Origin: Acinetobacter sp. ANC 4910
GTDB taxonomy: Bacteria > Pseudomonadota > Gammaproteobacteria > Pseudomonadales > Moraxellaceae
Direction of reading: 5' to 3'
Assembly (NCBI RefSeq): GCF_004331035.1
Contig: NZ_SJNT01000009.1
Coordinates: forward strand, 1 to 64,000
Length of the DNA: 64,000 nt
Shown here: piece by piece, positions 7,958 through 16,720 of the stretch
How the letters are laid out: the number at the start of each line of letters is the position of its first letter
Numbering within the stretch: position 1 is the first letter of the stretch
Program-made: the position numbers and the translations under genes
Notes under the pieces: model-generated
The model's input: only the letters and a program-made list of their open reading frames with translations
Database searches by the model: none
Told to the model about the DNA's origin: nothing

Positions 7958-8971
7958 TTATTTAGCTAAAAACGTGAGGGATTGTTTTACAAAATCATCA
8001 TGAAACTGAAATATTCCCCCATGACCTGCATCTGGATAGATAACAAGTGAGCTATTCGGTAAGCGCTTTGCTAAATCATAAGTATTTACTGTTGGCACCA
8101 TTCGGTCATGATCACCATTGGCAACAAGAACAGGTTGTTGAATTACAGAAAGATCATCTGGTTTCTTATTTCCCCATTTTTTGAGTGCTTTAAGCTGGGC
8201 ACGATAGGCAGAAATGGTAATTTCTTTATCACGGTTTTCGGTACGTTCGTTAATACGTTGAATAAAGGCTTTTGCAGAAGCTTTACCATTTTCTGTACGA
8301 GTGAAAAATAGATAAACTTTAGGGTCTTGATGGGTAACCATTCCACGAACTAAATCCCAATTAGAAACTCGCCCGACTGTACTAATTCCAGTACCGCCCG
8401 CAGGGCCAGTTCCTGATAAAATTATTTTTCGAACTAAATTCGGCTGCTTCAAAGCAATCTCTTGTGAAATCATGCCGCCCATCGAAAAGCCGAATAAATC
8501 AACTTGCTTAAATCCTTTTGCTTGAATGAAAGCAATCGCATCATCTGCCATCAGCTCAATCGACTGGGCTGGTTTACCCGTAGAAGCACCAACACCACGA
8601 TTATCAAACACAACAACATGATGTTTTGCTGCAATTCCATCAATAATTCTTGGATCCCAATTGTCTAGCACAGCAGCCAAATGATTTAAGAAAATGACAG
8701 GCGTTCCACCGTTTTTCTGACCATATTCTCGGTAAGCGAAGTTAACGCCACCAGCACTAATAAATTGAGTTGGTACATTTGTCCAATTTATATCTTGTTG
8801 AGCGTGTTGCCCTGCTTTCGGATTGCTAACAGCACTTGATGACACTTTATGTGCCTGAATTGATGTTTCATTAAAAGAAACCGATGGCACAACCTCTGCC
8901 TGAGTTAAGGGAGCACTAAAAATAGATATCGCCGTCAAACTCATAGCAACTGTATTTAATAAAAGCTTCAT
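7958..8971 (-). CDS. exported alpha/beta hydrolase, first gene of operon
   Basis: The 337-residue protein has a signal peptide (about residues 1-25, ending PLTQAEVV), a roughly 45-residue linker, then the same hydrolase fold as its neighbour: HLAAVLDNWDPRI, FDNRGVGASTGKP, GFSMGGMISQ with Ser163, GDHDRMVPT and PDAGHGGIFQF. It probably works in the periplasm, whereas the paralogue at 7054 lacks a signal. It opens the minus-strand operon, and an HxlR-type operator lies about 130 bases upstream at 9100-9115. Confidence 0.9.
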   Translation of the reverse strand: MKLLLNTVAMSLTAISIFSAPLTQAEVVPSVSFNETSIQAHKVSSSAVSNPKAGQHAQQDINWTNVPTQFISAGGVNFAYREYGQKNGGTPVIFLNHLAAVLDNWDPRIIDGIAAKHHVVVFDNRGVGASTGKPAQSIELMADDAIAFIQAKGFKQVDLFGFSMGGMISQEIALKQPNLVRKIILSGTGPAGGTGISTVGRVSNWDLVRGMVTHQDPKVYLFFTRTENGKASAKAFIQRINERTENRDKEITISAYRAQLKALKKWGNKKPDDLSVIQQPVLVANGDHDRMVPTVNTYDLAKRLPNSSLVIYPDAGHGGIFQFHDDFVKQSLTFLAK

Positions 8972-9050
8972 TTGTTTTGATCCTAATTCTATTCATCAAC
9001 TGATTTAACTGTTTTGATGAGCAATCTATTGAGATTAACGACACCATTCA

Positions 9051-9120
9051 CAGTTACTACTTATTTAATACTTACTATAAGACCACATTATTTATTTGTC
9101 ACTATCTTTTTAGTAGTAAC
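9051..9120. promoter_or_regulatory. divergent promoter region with candidate HxlR operator 2
   Basis: CACTATCTTTTTAGTA at 9100-9115 matches the repeat in front of the HxlR gene (4816-4831) at 13 of 16 positions. In addition AGTTACTACT (from 9052) and AGTAGTAACT (from 9112) form a 10-bp inverted repeat that spans the region. It separates the minus-strand hydrolase/OYE operon from the SDR gene. Confidence 0.55.
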
Positions 9121-9196
9121 TATTTTATTTTTAGATTATGATTAAAAAATCAAGGTGAAACTGAATAGCGAACACCTTCAAATTGGAAAAAATGGT

Positions 9197-10000
9197 ATGA
9201 CTGGTAAAGTAGTTCTCATTACAGGCGCATCTTCTGGTATTGGTTTAGCAACAGCAAACCTTTTATATGAGGCTGGATTTATTGTTTATGGCACAAGCCG
9301 ACAAGCGAAAAATTCATCAAAATACAAATTCCATCTTATTGAGTTAGACGTAAATCAAGATGATTCAGTTGCCCAAGCCGTTGAAAAAGTAATAGCAACT
9401 GAAGGAAAAATTGATGTCTTAATTAATAATGCCGGGTTTGCAATAGCACCTGCTGGTGCCGAAGAAAGTTCAATGCAACAAGCGCAGGCTATTTTTGATA
9501 CTAACTTTTTCGGTGCCGTTCGAATGACTCGCGCAGTTATTCCGCACATGCGTCAGAAAAACTCAGGACTTATTTTAAATATCAGTTCAATTCTTGGACT
9601 TGTGCCTATGCCTTTTGGCGCGCTTTACTCTGCGTCTAAACATGCACTCGAAGGTTATTCTGAATCTTTAGACCACGAGTTAAGATCACAAGGCATTCGT
9701 GTATCTTTGATTGAACCTGCTTATACGAATACTTCTTTAGGAGTAAACTTACTCGAAGCAGACAATAAAGTTTCTTTTTACGATCAAACTCGTGAAAAGC
9801 TACATAAACAAATGATTAATTCAATTAATAAGTCAGATGACCCGAGTGTGGTTGCCAATACAATTTTAACAGTCATTCAAAGTCAACATGTTGTGCCACG
9901 CTACACAGCAGGAAAAACTGCAAAAAGCTTAAAAGCGTTAAGACGATTTGCACCTGCAAATATCTTTGACAAATTAATTCATCGCAGCTTGAAAGTTTAG
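9197..10000 (+). CDS. SDR-family oxidoreductase
   Basis: The 267-residue classical short-chain dehydrogenase has the TGASSGIG cofactor motif at residues 9-16, the NNAG motif, NISS with the catalytic Ser, and YSASK with Tyr144 and Lys148. I start at ATG 9197 (MTGKVVLITG), where SDR proteins normally begin. A GTG at 9155 would add 14 residues with no family counterpart. It is followed by a quinone-reductase-like gene after 54 bases, which is probably co-transcribed. Substrate unknown. Confidence 0.9.
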   Translation: MTGKVVLITGASSGIGLATANLLYEAGFIVYGTSRQAKNSSKYKFHLIELDVNQDDSVAQAVEKVIATEGKIDVLINNAGFAIAPAGAEESSMQQAQAIFDTNFFGAVRMTRAVIPHMRQKNSGLILNISSILGLVPMPFGALYSASKHALEGYSESLDHELRSQGIRVSLIEPAYTNTSLGVNLLEADNKVSFYDQTREKLHKQMINSINKSDDPSVVANTILTVIQSQHVVPRYTAGKTAKSLKALRRFAPANIFDKLIHRSLKV

Positions 10001-10054
10001 AACAAACCCAAGCTTATAAAACTTTAAAATAATTTCGAGAAATAGAGGTTTCAA

Positions 10055-11053
10055 ATGAAAGCAGCCTACATTAGCCACTATGGCAATATTGATAATGTAC
10101 AATTCGATGAACAAACCAAGCCTTCTGTAACTGAAGATACAGTGCTTGTTAAAGTTCATGCAGCAAGCATTAATCCTCTCGACTTAAGAGTTTTAGAGGG
10201 CGAATTTAAAGCAATTCTTCCGGTGAAGTTCCCCTTTATATTGGGGAATGATTTTGCAGGTACAGTTGTAGACGTAGGCTCGAAGGTTACCCAGTTTAAA
10301 GTGGGTGATGAAGTTTATGCCAAGACCGATCTAAACGGCACATTTGCTGAATATACAGTGGTTCAGCAGTCTTCACTTGCACTGAAACCTCAAAATATTT
10401 CTATGGAACTGGCGGCTTCTCTTCCGCTTGTTTCATTGACTGCATGGCAAGCACTGGTTGAAATTGCAAAACTTAAAGCTGGTCAAAAAGTACTGATTCA
10501 TGCAGGTTCAGGCGGTGTGGGATCAATTGCGATTCAGCTTGCTAAACATCTAGGTGCAACTGTTGCTACAACGACAAGTGGTAAAAATACTCGTTGGGTT
10601 AGAGAGTTGGGTGCAGACATCATTGTTGACTATAAAACGACAGATTTTGAGCAAGAACTTAAAGACTATGACGTAGTTTTAGATACGCAAGGTGGAAAAA
10701 CTTTAGAGAAGTCACTCAATGTTCTAAAACGTGGTGGGCGACTTATCAGTATTTCAGGCCCACCCGACCAAGCGTTTGCAGAAGCAATTAATCCGAACTG
10801 GTTTCTAAAATGTGTTATCCCCCTATTAAGCTGGTCAATTCGCCATAAAGCAAAAAAAAGAGGCATCACCTACTCATTTTTGTTTATGCAGCCGAATGGC
10901 CAACAGTTATCAGAAATTTCAAAATTAGTCGAGTCTGGGAAAATAAATCCAGTCGTAGATAAAACTTATGAATTTAGTGAGATTAAAGATGCTTTCCAAT
11001 ATGTAAATACTGGACGAGCAAAAGGTAAAGTCATCTTAAAAATTTCTGAATAA
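10055..11053 (+). CDS. NADP-dependent medium-chain oxidoreductase (quinone oxidoreductase-like)
   Basis: The 332-residue zinc-free MDR protein shows NPLDLRVLEGEF, the GNDFAGTVVDVG segment, GDEVYAKTDLNGTFAEY, LPLVSLTAWQAL and the NADPH loop HAGSGGVGSIAIQLAKHLGA (residues about 149-168). Relatives reduce quinones or enones by NADPH. It follows the SDR gene and is itself followed 14 bases later by the remains of an aldo/keto reductase, so the operon once had three reductases. Confidence 0.9.
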   Translation: MKAAYISHYGNIDNVQFDEQTKPSVTEDTVLVKVHAASINPLDLRVLEGEFKAILPVKFPFILGNDFAGTVVDVGSKVTQFKVGDEVYAKTDLNGTFAEYTVVQQSSLALKPQNISMELAASLPLVSLTAWQALVEIAKLKAGQKVLIHAGSGGVGSIAIQLAKHLGATVATTTSGKNTRWVRELGADIIVDYKTTDFEQELKDYDVVLDTQGGKTLEKSLNVLKRGGRLISISGPPDQAFAEAINPNWFLKCVIPLLSWSIRHKAKKRGITYSFLFMQPNGQQLSEISKLVESGKINPVVDKTYEFSEIKDAFQYVNTGRAKGKVILKISE

Positions 11054-11067
11054 GATCGAAGATAAAT

Positions 11068-11154
11068 ATGAATGATCAATTGTTTGGTTAAACAGGTTTA
11101 AATGTTTCACAAATTGCTTTAGGTACTGGTTCGGCGCAGGTTGAGGAATATTAA
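11068..11154 (+). pseudogene. aldo/keto reductase remnant (N-terminal 28 codons)
   Basis: In one frame the DNA reads MNDQLFG, a TAA stop at 11089-11091, then TGLNVSQIALGTGSAQVEEY and a second stop. This is the usual aldo/keto reductase start (xxLGKTGLxVSxIxLGTG) with the Lys codon AAA changed to TAA. The barrel that should follow is absent. It lies 14 bases after the MDR gene, in the position of a third operon gene. Confidence 0.75.
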
Positions 11155-11225
11155 AGAAGCTAAATGAATACAAGGTGAACAGCAAATGCTTTTATAGACA
11201 CTTTATAGTCAAGCTTGAATTGATG

Positions 11226-11266
11226 CTAGTCATTTAGAAAAGCCCATCATTTTTATAAATGACTAG
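11226..11266. repeat. 11-bp inverted repeat
   Basis: CTAGTCATTTA (11226-11236) and TAAATGACTAG (11256-11266) are perfect inverted copies around a 19-base loop. No T-run follows. It lies at the edge of decayed sequence, so it may be a terminator relic or an element end. Confidence 0.4.
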
Positions 11267-11271
11267 AGGTT

Positions 11272-11500
11272 GTGCTCATTTGATAAATAGCCCAAAAACA
11301 GCTCAGCATCATGAATGCTCGTATATTTATATTCACGATGCCGAGTACGAAAATGAACACCATCTTGGTTATGTTGTAATCTAGACACGTAGCCTATCGA
11401 TATTTGCAGTTGTTCCAATACGTTTTGCAGTATCGTGCATATACATATAGTTAGCTTTGTTTAAACGCCATTTGATCTGTCATAGCCGACTGTTTTGTAT
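11272..11500 (-). pseudogene. possible decayed minus-strand coding sequence, unrecognised
   Basis: The minus strand between about 11500 and 11272 gives protein-like pieces in two frames (MHDTAKRIGTTANIDRLRV followed by a stop, then after a frame change QDGVHFRTRHREYKYTS and HDAELFLGYLSNEH to a stop). The order and continuity suggest one frameshifted gene. I cannot name the family, and chance is possible. The rest of 11155-11618 shows nothing I can support. Confidence 0.3.
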
Positions 11501-11618
11501 CTGTACTTATTCATCAATCTTTACCGGCATATTATCTATGGACTGTGGTTTCTTTTTTTCTGGTAAATCTACTCTTTTATTTAAGACTTTCCCTAATGTT
11601 TTGAATCGCGAATTGGAA

Positions 11619-12557
11619 TTATAAAAAATACTCTGTATCACTCTGAATTTTAGGTGAAATATGCTGCTCTACCCACGTTAACCATGCTCTTGTTTTAGCA
11701 TCAATAAAATGACGCGATGGTAGTAAGGTATAAACACCAATATCAGGTGATCTCCAATCTGCTAAAATGCGACGTAATTTCCCAGTACGTATCGCCTCAA
11801 TCACGGTAAAGGTTGGAAGCAATGCGATGCCCATATCTTGCTGAACCATGTCCAGTAAGAGCTCTGGTGTATCTGCAATCAATGGCCCTGTAATATCAAC
11901 TTGATAGGAACAACTGTTTTCACTAACGAGATGCCATTGCGGTGTAATAGATGGGTTTACTAATCTTAAACAGGCGTGTTTTTGTAAATCATCTAATGAT
12001 TTTGGTTCGCCATATTTTTCTAAATAGGCTGGTGATGCACAAAGTAATGAAAATATTGTCCCAATTTGACGCGCCATAAATCTTGAATCAGCCAAAGATT
12101 CCGTAAGATATAAGCTTACATCAATTCCTTTACCTAAAAGGTCTGGGACATTCTGCGAAGTACGGTATTCCACTGTAAGTTCTGGATAGGTTTGACAGAA
12201 CTCGGCCATCATTGGAGACACATAATGATGTCCAAAACTTGCCATACTCAAAACACGTAACCTCCCTTGTGGTTTGGTCGCCATTCCCATCGCCTGCGCT
12301 TCGGCTTCTTCTACCATTGCCAGCACTTGACGGCATTGCTCTGCATAAGTTGCACCAATATCGGTCAGTGCGTGCTGTCTCGTGGTTCGTTGTAGTAATT
12401 TTGTTTCTAAACGCCCTTCTAATTCACTAATGAGTCGGGACACTTGCGCTGTTGTGAGTTCCATCTGCTCTGCGGCAGCCGTAAAGCTTCCACTATCAAT
12501 GACTTTTAGAAAAGCATGCATTGCATGGAGTAATCCACCATCAAGATTTTTGCGCAT
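11619..12557 (-). CDS. LysR-family transcriptional regulator
   Basis: The 312-residue protein has a helix-turn-helix at residues about 22-45 (SGSFTAAAEQMELTTAQVSRLISELEGRL) and a CrgA-type effector domain (GRLRVLSMASFGHHYVSPMMAEF). It is divergent to the large indolepyruvate oxidoreductase gene with 200 bases between, so it most likely controls that gene. The ligand is unknown; an aromatic amino-acid-derived 2-oxoacid would fit the neighbour. Confidence 0.9.
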   Translation of the reverse strand: MRKNLDGGLLHAMHAFLKVIDSGSFTAAAEQMELTTAQVSRLISELEGRLETKLLQRTTRQHALTDIGATYAEQCRQVLAMVEEAEAQAMGMATKPQGRLRVLSMASFGHHYVSPMMAEFCQTYPELTVEYRTSQNVPDLLGKGIDVSLYLTESLADSRFMARQIGTIFSLLCASPAYLEKYGEPKSLDDLQKHACLRLVNPSITPQWHLVSENSCSYQVDITGPLIADTPELLLDMVQQDMGIALLPTFTVIEAIRTGKLRRILADWRSPDIGVYTLLPSRHFIDAKTRAWLTWVEQHISPKIQSDTEYFL

Positions 12558-12757
12558 AACGTAAATATGTTTTTCTTAATTACGCATTGTTGCACCAGTC
12601 TGGATCAATCACAATGACATTAATGTACATACATTGAGCAGTTTTTTTGTTCCGAATGAACTGATCAATCTTTTTTAGTATGTCATTTACTCCAAATATT
12701 CAACGGGATGTTGAGAAAAGAAAGTAGCTCGAACTACAAAATTCCAAGGAGAAATAA

Positions 12758-15700
12758 ATGAATATAGCGACAAAATTTACTCCAAATAAGATTCCAACCA
12801 AGGATGTATCACTTGAAGATAAATATTTAAGTGATGATGGTACTGCTTACATGACAGGTATTCAGGCCATGGTGCGTTTACCACTCGCGCAAACACGGCG
12901 GGATACTTTAAACGGTTGTCATACTGCTGGTTTTATCTCAGGTTATCGTGGTTCCCCTGTCGGAAATTATGATAATTTTCTCTGGCAAGTTGAAAGCATA
13001 CTCAAAGACCATCATGTGGTTTTTCAACCTGGCGTAAATGAAGATCTCGCTGCTACTGCAATTTGGGGTACCCAACAAGCCAATCTCGCAGGTCAAGGTA
13101 AATATGATGGTGTGACCTCTTGGTGGTATGGCAAAGGCCCAGGGGTAGATCGTTCTGGAGATGTTCTCCGCCACGCCAATCTTGCAGGAACATCAGAGTT
13201 AGGCGGCGTGGTTGCCTTCTTTGGTGATGATCATTCTTGTAAATCTTCGAGTATTCCACACCAGTCAGAACATGTCATGATCGGTTGTGGCATTCCAATT
13301 TTTTACCCGACTTCCATACAACAAATTCTTGATTTAGGTGTACATGCGGTCGCAATGTCACGTTTTGCAGGTGTATGGACATCGATGAAGTTAGTCAGTG
13401 AAATTGTTGAAACCTCTGCTTCTGTTCATGTGGATTTAAATCGAGTCATTCCTGTTTTACCCCAAAATGTTCAAATGCCAGCAGATGGTGTCAACATTCG
13501 TTGGCCAGATCATGGCATTCAACAAGAAGAGCGTCTTTATAAATATCGTTTACCCGCTGTAGTGGCTTATGCCCATGAAAATGAACTGAATCAGGTGACG
13601 TGGCATTGTGCTGATGCGCGTATTGGTATTGCAGCAAGTGGTAAAGGTTATTTAGATACCATCGAAGCCTTACGTATATTAGGAATTGAAGGTGAAACGG
13701 CCCAACAGCTCGGACTGAGAGTGTATCAAGTGGCTTTAATTTGGCCTTTAGAGCCGCAAGGTTTGCGTGAATTTGCCGAAGGTTTAGAAGAACTGATTGT
13801 TGTAGAAGAAAAACGCCCAATTCTTGAAGTACAAATAAAAGATGAACTCTATGCGCTTCCAGATGATAAACGCCCTCGTATCATTGGTAAAGCCTGTGAT
13901 GGAAAAGGTGAATGGAGTACATCAATTAATGAAGCCCCTTTGATTGGTCACTATGAGTTCCAACCTGAACCGATTGCAAAAATGTTGGCAGCTCGGTTCT
14001 TAAAATTAGATATTCCAGAAAACTTAAAAACGCAAATTCAGAATAAAGTTGAGCTATTACAAAAAGCAGAGCAAGCGTCACAGCATGTTTTAGATATTGC
14101 AGAACGCAAACCTTTCTTTTGTAGTGGCTGCCCTCACAACTCATCAACTAAGTTACCCGAAGGCAGTCGTGCACTGGGCGGGATCGGTTGTCATTATATT
14201 GCCGTGTTACAGAATCATGGCACAGAAACATTCTCGCAAATGGGAGGCGAAGGCGTAAGTTGGGCTGGCGCTTCTCATTTCACCAATGAAAAACATATTT
14301 TTGCCAATCTCGGCGATGGAACCTATTTCCATTCAGGCTATCTGGCCATTCGCCAAGCGATCGCTGCAAAACTCAATATAACCTACAAAATTCTTTACAA
14401 TGATGCCGTTGCCATGACCGGTGGACAGCATGTCGATGGTCACCTCAGCGTGGCACAACTAACAAGACAACTTGATGCAGAAGGCATCACAAAACAAGTC
14501 ATCGTCACAGACGAACCTGAGTTGATTCATGCCGAAGAAGGTATTGCGTCTCACGTCGAGATTTATCACAGAAATGAGCTAGATGATGTACAACGCAAAT
14601 TACGTGAGATTTCTGGTGTTACGGCGTTAATTTATGTTCAAACCTGTGCCAGTGAAAAACGCCGTCGCCGTAAACGCAATGCTTATCCAGATATTGCAGA
14701 GCGAGTTTTTATCAATAGTGAGATTTGTGAAGGTTGCGGTGACTGTTCTAAAAAATCGAACTGCTTATCGATTGAACCCGTTGAAACAGCATTAGGAACG
14801 AAACGTCAAATCAATCAAAGTAGTTGTAACAAAGACTTTTCTTGTGTCGAAGGTTTCTGTCCAAGTTTTGTGACGGTACATACCCGCGACATGAAACGCC
14901 CAGAAATATTCGAAGGTATTGGTGCTGGCTGGCCAGAAAAACCAATTATTCCTGAACTGGATCAACAACCCATCCGTATTATGGTCGGGGGTGTGGGTGG
15001 TACAGGTGTGGTTACCTCAGGCGCTTTACTTGGAATGGCGGCTCATTTGGAAGGTAAAGCTGCACGTATCATGGATATGGCTGGACTGGCCCAAAAAGGG
15101 GGTACGGTTTATTCCTACATACAACTTGCGACAGAAGATGAGCAAATCTCTGCAACCAAAATCCCTGCGGGTCAATGTGATATTTTAATCGGTGCAGATG
15201 CCATTGTTGCAGGAAGTAATGCAGCACTTTCACGTTTAAAAGCGGATGCTGTTGTCATCGTGAATGAAGATGGTTCCCCTACTTCTGCTTTCCTTGAGTC
15301 GCGTGACTGGTATGCACCAATTACAGATTTAATTCAGCGACTTCGTGGTCGGACGACACAAGGCAAACTTATATCTTTACCTGTAACACGTATTGCCACA
15401 CAAGTACTAGGTGATGCGATCTTTGCAAATCAGATTTTACTTGGTATGGCTTGGCAATCGGGTCAGATTCCGTTGAAACGTGAAAGTATTGAAAAGGCAA
15501 TTCACCTAAATGGCACAGCTACTGAAAAAAACCTTGAAGCTTTCCGCATCGGTTGTCATCTGATGAGTGACCCTGACTTAGCCAAACGCATTATTGCAAC
15601 CATACCAACAACGCGTAAACCAACCACGTTGGCTGAACTCGTTGAAGATCGTTCTGCGCGTCTGGTCGAGTATTGGAATCAAGATTATGCAGCTCAGTAT

Positions 15701-16237
15701 CGAAATCTTGCTGAACAAGCTGCCAAAGTATTGCCAAAAGAATTAGCGGAAACCATTGCGACACAGCTCTATAGAGTCATGGCCTATAAAGATGAATATG
15801 AAGTTGCACGCTTACTCACAGGAAAAAGCTTTAAACAATCAATCGAAGCACAGTTTGGTCAAGGGTTACGTTTAACCTATCACTTAGCCCCTCCTGCTTT
15901 GGGTGCTCATGGTGCCATACGCAAACGTGCTTTCGGCTATTGGATGCGTATTCCGATGATGATTCTTGGTCGACTACAATGGCTTAGAGAAACTTTCCTT
16001 GATCCATTTGCTTTACAGCAAGAACGTCAAAAAGAACATGCATGGCGTGATCGATATATCGCATTTGTCAACGCCATTAGTTCTGCACCTGAAAATTATG
16101 ACTTATCTGTTGCTGAGCAAATCGCTCAATTACCAGCAGATGTACGTGGTTTTGGTCATGTTAAAATACAAGCGATGGACACGGCGATACAACGTTGGGA
16201 TGAGCTTGCATTGAGTCTTTGTAAAGAACATGAATAA
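12758..16237 (+). CDS. indolepyruvate ferredoxin oxidoreductase, fused alpha-gamma form
   Basis: The 1159-residue protein combines all parts of the enzyme that turns aryl-2-oxoacids into aryl-acetyl-CoA: an N-terminal pyrimidine-binding half, a TPP-binding half with CPHNSST (about 456) and GIGCHYIAVL, a Cys-rich insert CEGCGDCSKKSNC (about 656) followed by further Cys for an iron-sulfur cluster, and a C-terminal gamma domain with GGVGGTGVVTSGALLG (about 741). A good AAGGAG precedes the ATG. This fused form is the usual bacterial one in Acinetobacter and relatives. It is transcribed alone, divergent from a LysR gene. Confidence 0.9.
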   Translation: MNIATKFTPNKIPTKDVSLEDKYLSDDGTAYMTGIQAMVRLPLAQTRRDTLNGCHTAGFISGYRGSPVGNYDNFLWQVESILKDHHVVFQPGVNEDLAATAIWGTQQANLAGQGKYDGVTSWWYGKGPGVDRSGDVLRHANLAGTSELGGVVAFFGDDHSCKSSSIPHQSEHVMIGCGIPIFYPTSIQQILDLGVHAVAMSRFAGVWTSMKLVSEIVETSASVHVDLNRVIPVLPQNVQMPADGVNIRWPDHGIQQEERLYKYRLPAVVAYAHENELNQVTWHCADARIGIAASGKGYLDTIEALRILGIEGETAQQLGLRVYQVALIWPLEPQGLREFAEGLEELIVVEEKRPILEVQIKDELYALPDDKRPRIIGKACDGKGEWSTSINEAPLIGHYEFQPEPIAKMLAARFLKLDIPENLKTQIQNKVELLQKAEQASQHVLDIAERKPFFCSGCPHNSSTKLPEGSRALGGIGCHYIAVLQNHGTETFSQMGGEGVSWAGASHFTNEKHIFANLGDGTYFHSGYLAIRQAIAAKLNITYKILYNDAVAMTGGQHVDGHLSVAQLTRQLDAEGITKQVIVTDEPELIHAEEGIASHVEIYHRNELDDVQRKLREISGVTALIYVQTCASEKRRRRKRNAYPDIAERVFINSEICEGCGDCSKKSNCLSIEPVETALGTKRQINQSSCNKDFSCVEGFCPSFVTVHTRDMKRPEIFEGIGAGWPEKPIIPELDQQPIRIMVGGVGGTGVVTSGALLGMAAHLEGKAARIMDMAGLAQKGGTVYSYIQLATEDEQISATKIPAGQCDILIGADAIVAGSNAALSRLKADAVVIVNEDGSPTSAFLESRDWYAPITDLIQRLRGRTTQGKLISLPVTRIATQVLGDAIFANQILLGMAWQSGQIPLKRESIEKAIHLNGTATEKNLEAFRIGCHLMSDPDLAKRIIATIPTTRKPTTLAELVEDRSARLVEYWNQDYAAQYRNLAEQAAKVLPKELAETIATQLYRVMAYKDEYEVARLLTGKSFKQSIEAQFGQGLRLTYHLAPPALGAHGAIRKRAFGYWMRIPMMILGRLQWLRETFLDPFALQQERQKEHAWRDRYIAFVNAISSAPENYDLSVAEQIAQLPADVRGFGHVKIQAMDTAIQRWDELALSLCKEHE

Positions 16238-16720
16238 GAGAAATAGATTTATATAAATGAGTAGCTGATACAGGGTCAAACTGAGGTGGTATTGATACTC
16301 AGGTTATAGATCAGGTTCAGCTACTTTATATTTACAATTTAATGGTGAGCATAAATACAATATAGAGAATCTCAAAATAATCATTAGCTGCGAGGAAATT
16401 TTGGAAATCTTCTCAAATATATCCGTTAGGTTTATAAGCCATAATTGTTTTAAATAAATAATTTATATGAATAAGATATTGGAAGTTATAGATAAGTTTA
16501 AAAATTATTTATGAACTAGCCCCTCGATTAGCATCAGTTAAATACCCTAAACGAGGCTCTAGCTTACATAACTCAAATAAATATAAATGCGCTAAAGAAA
16601 AATTTTCCCTAGTGACCTGTTGAGCCCTTTTATCATTATCTACATCTTTTCCATTGCGAACATTGATGTCATTCTTGAACTGTATAAACATCGGCTATGG
16701 TTTTCATATTCGTTGATGTA
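16238..16720. other. intergenic stretch, one doubtful ORF
   Basis: About 480 bases lie between the oxidoreductase and the metallo-hydrolase. A minus-strand frame of 60 codons occupies 16509-16691 (ending LGYLTDANRGASS), but it has no clear ribosome site or family, so I do not call it a gene. I see no clean terminator after the oxidoreductase. Confidence 0.4.

Noticed and set aside
14919-15188. 89-codon ORF in a second frame of the indolepyruvate oxidoreductase gene
   Set aside because: It is out of frame inside a well-conserved domain and has no start signal.
16509-16691. 60-codon minus-strand ORF
   Set aside because: No ribosome site, family or neighbour supports it.
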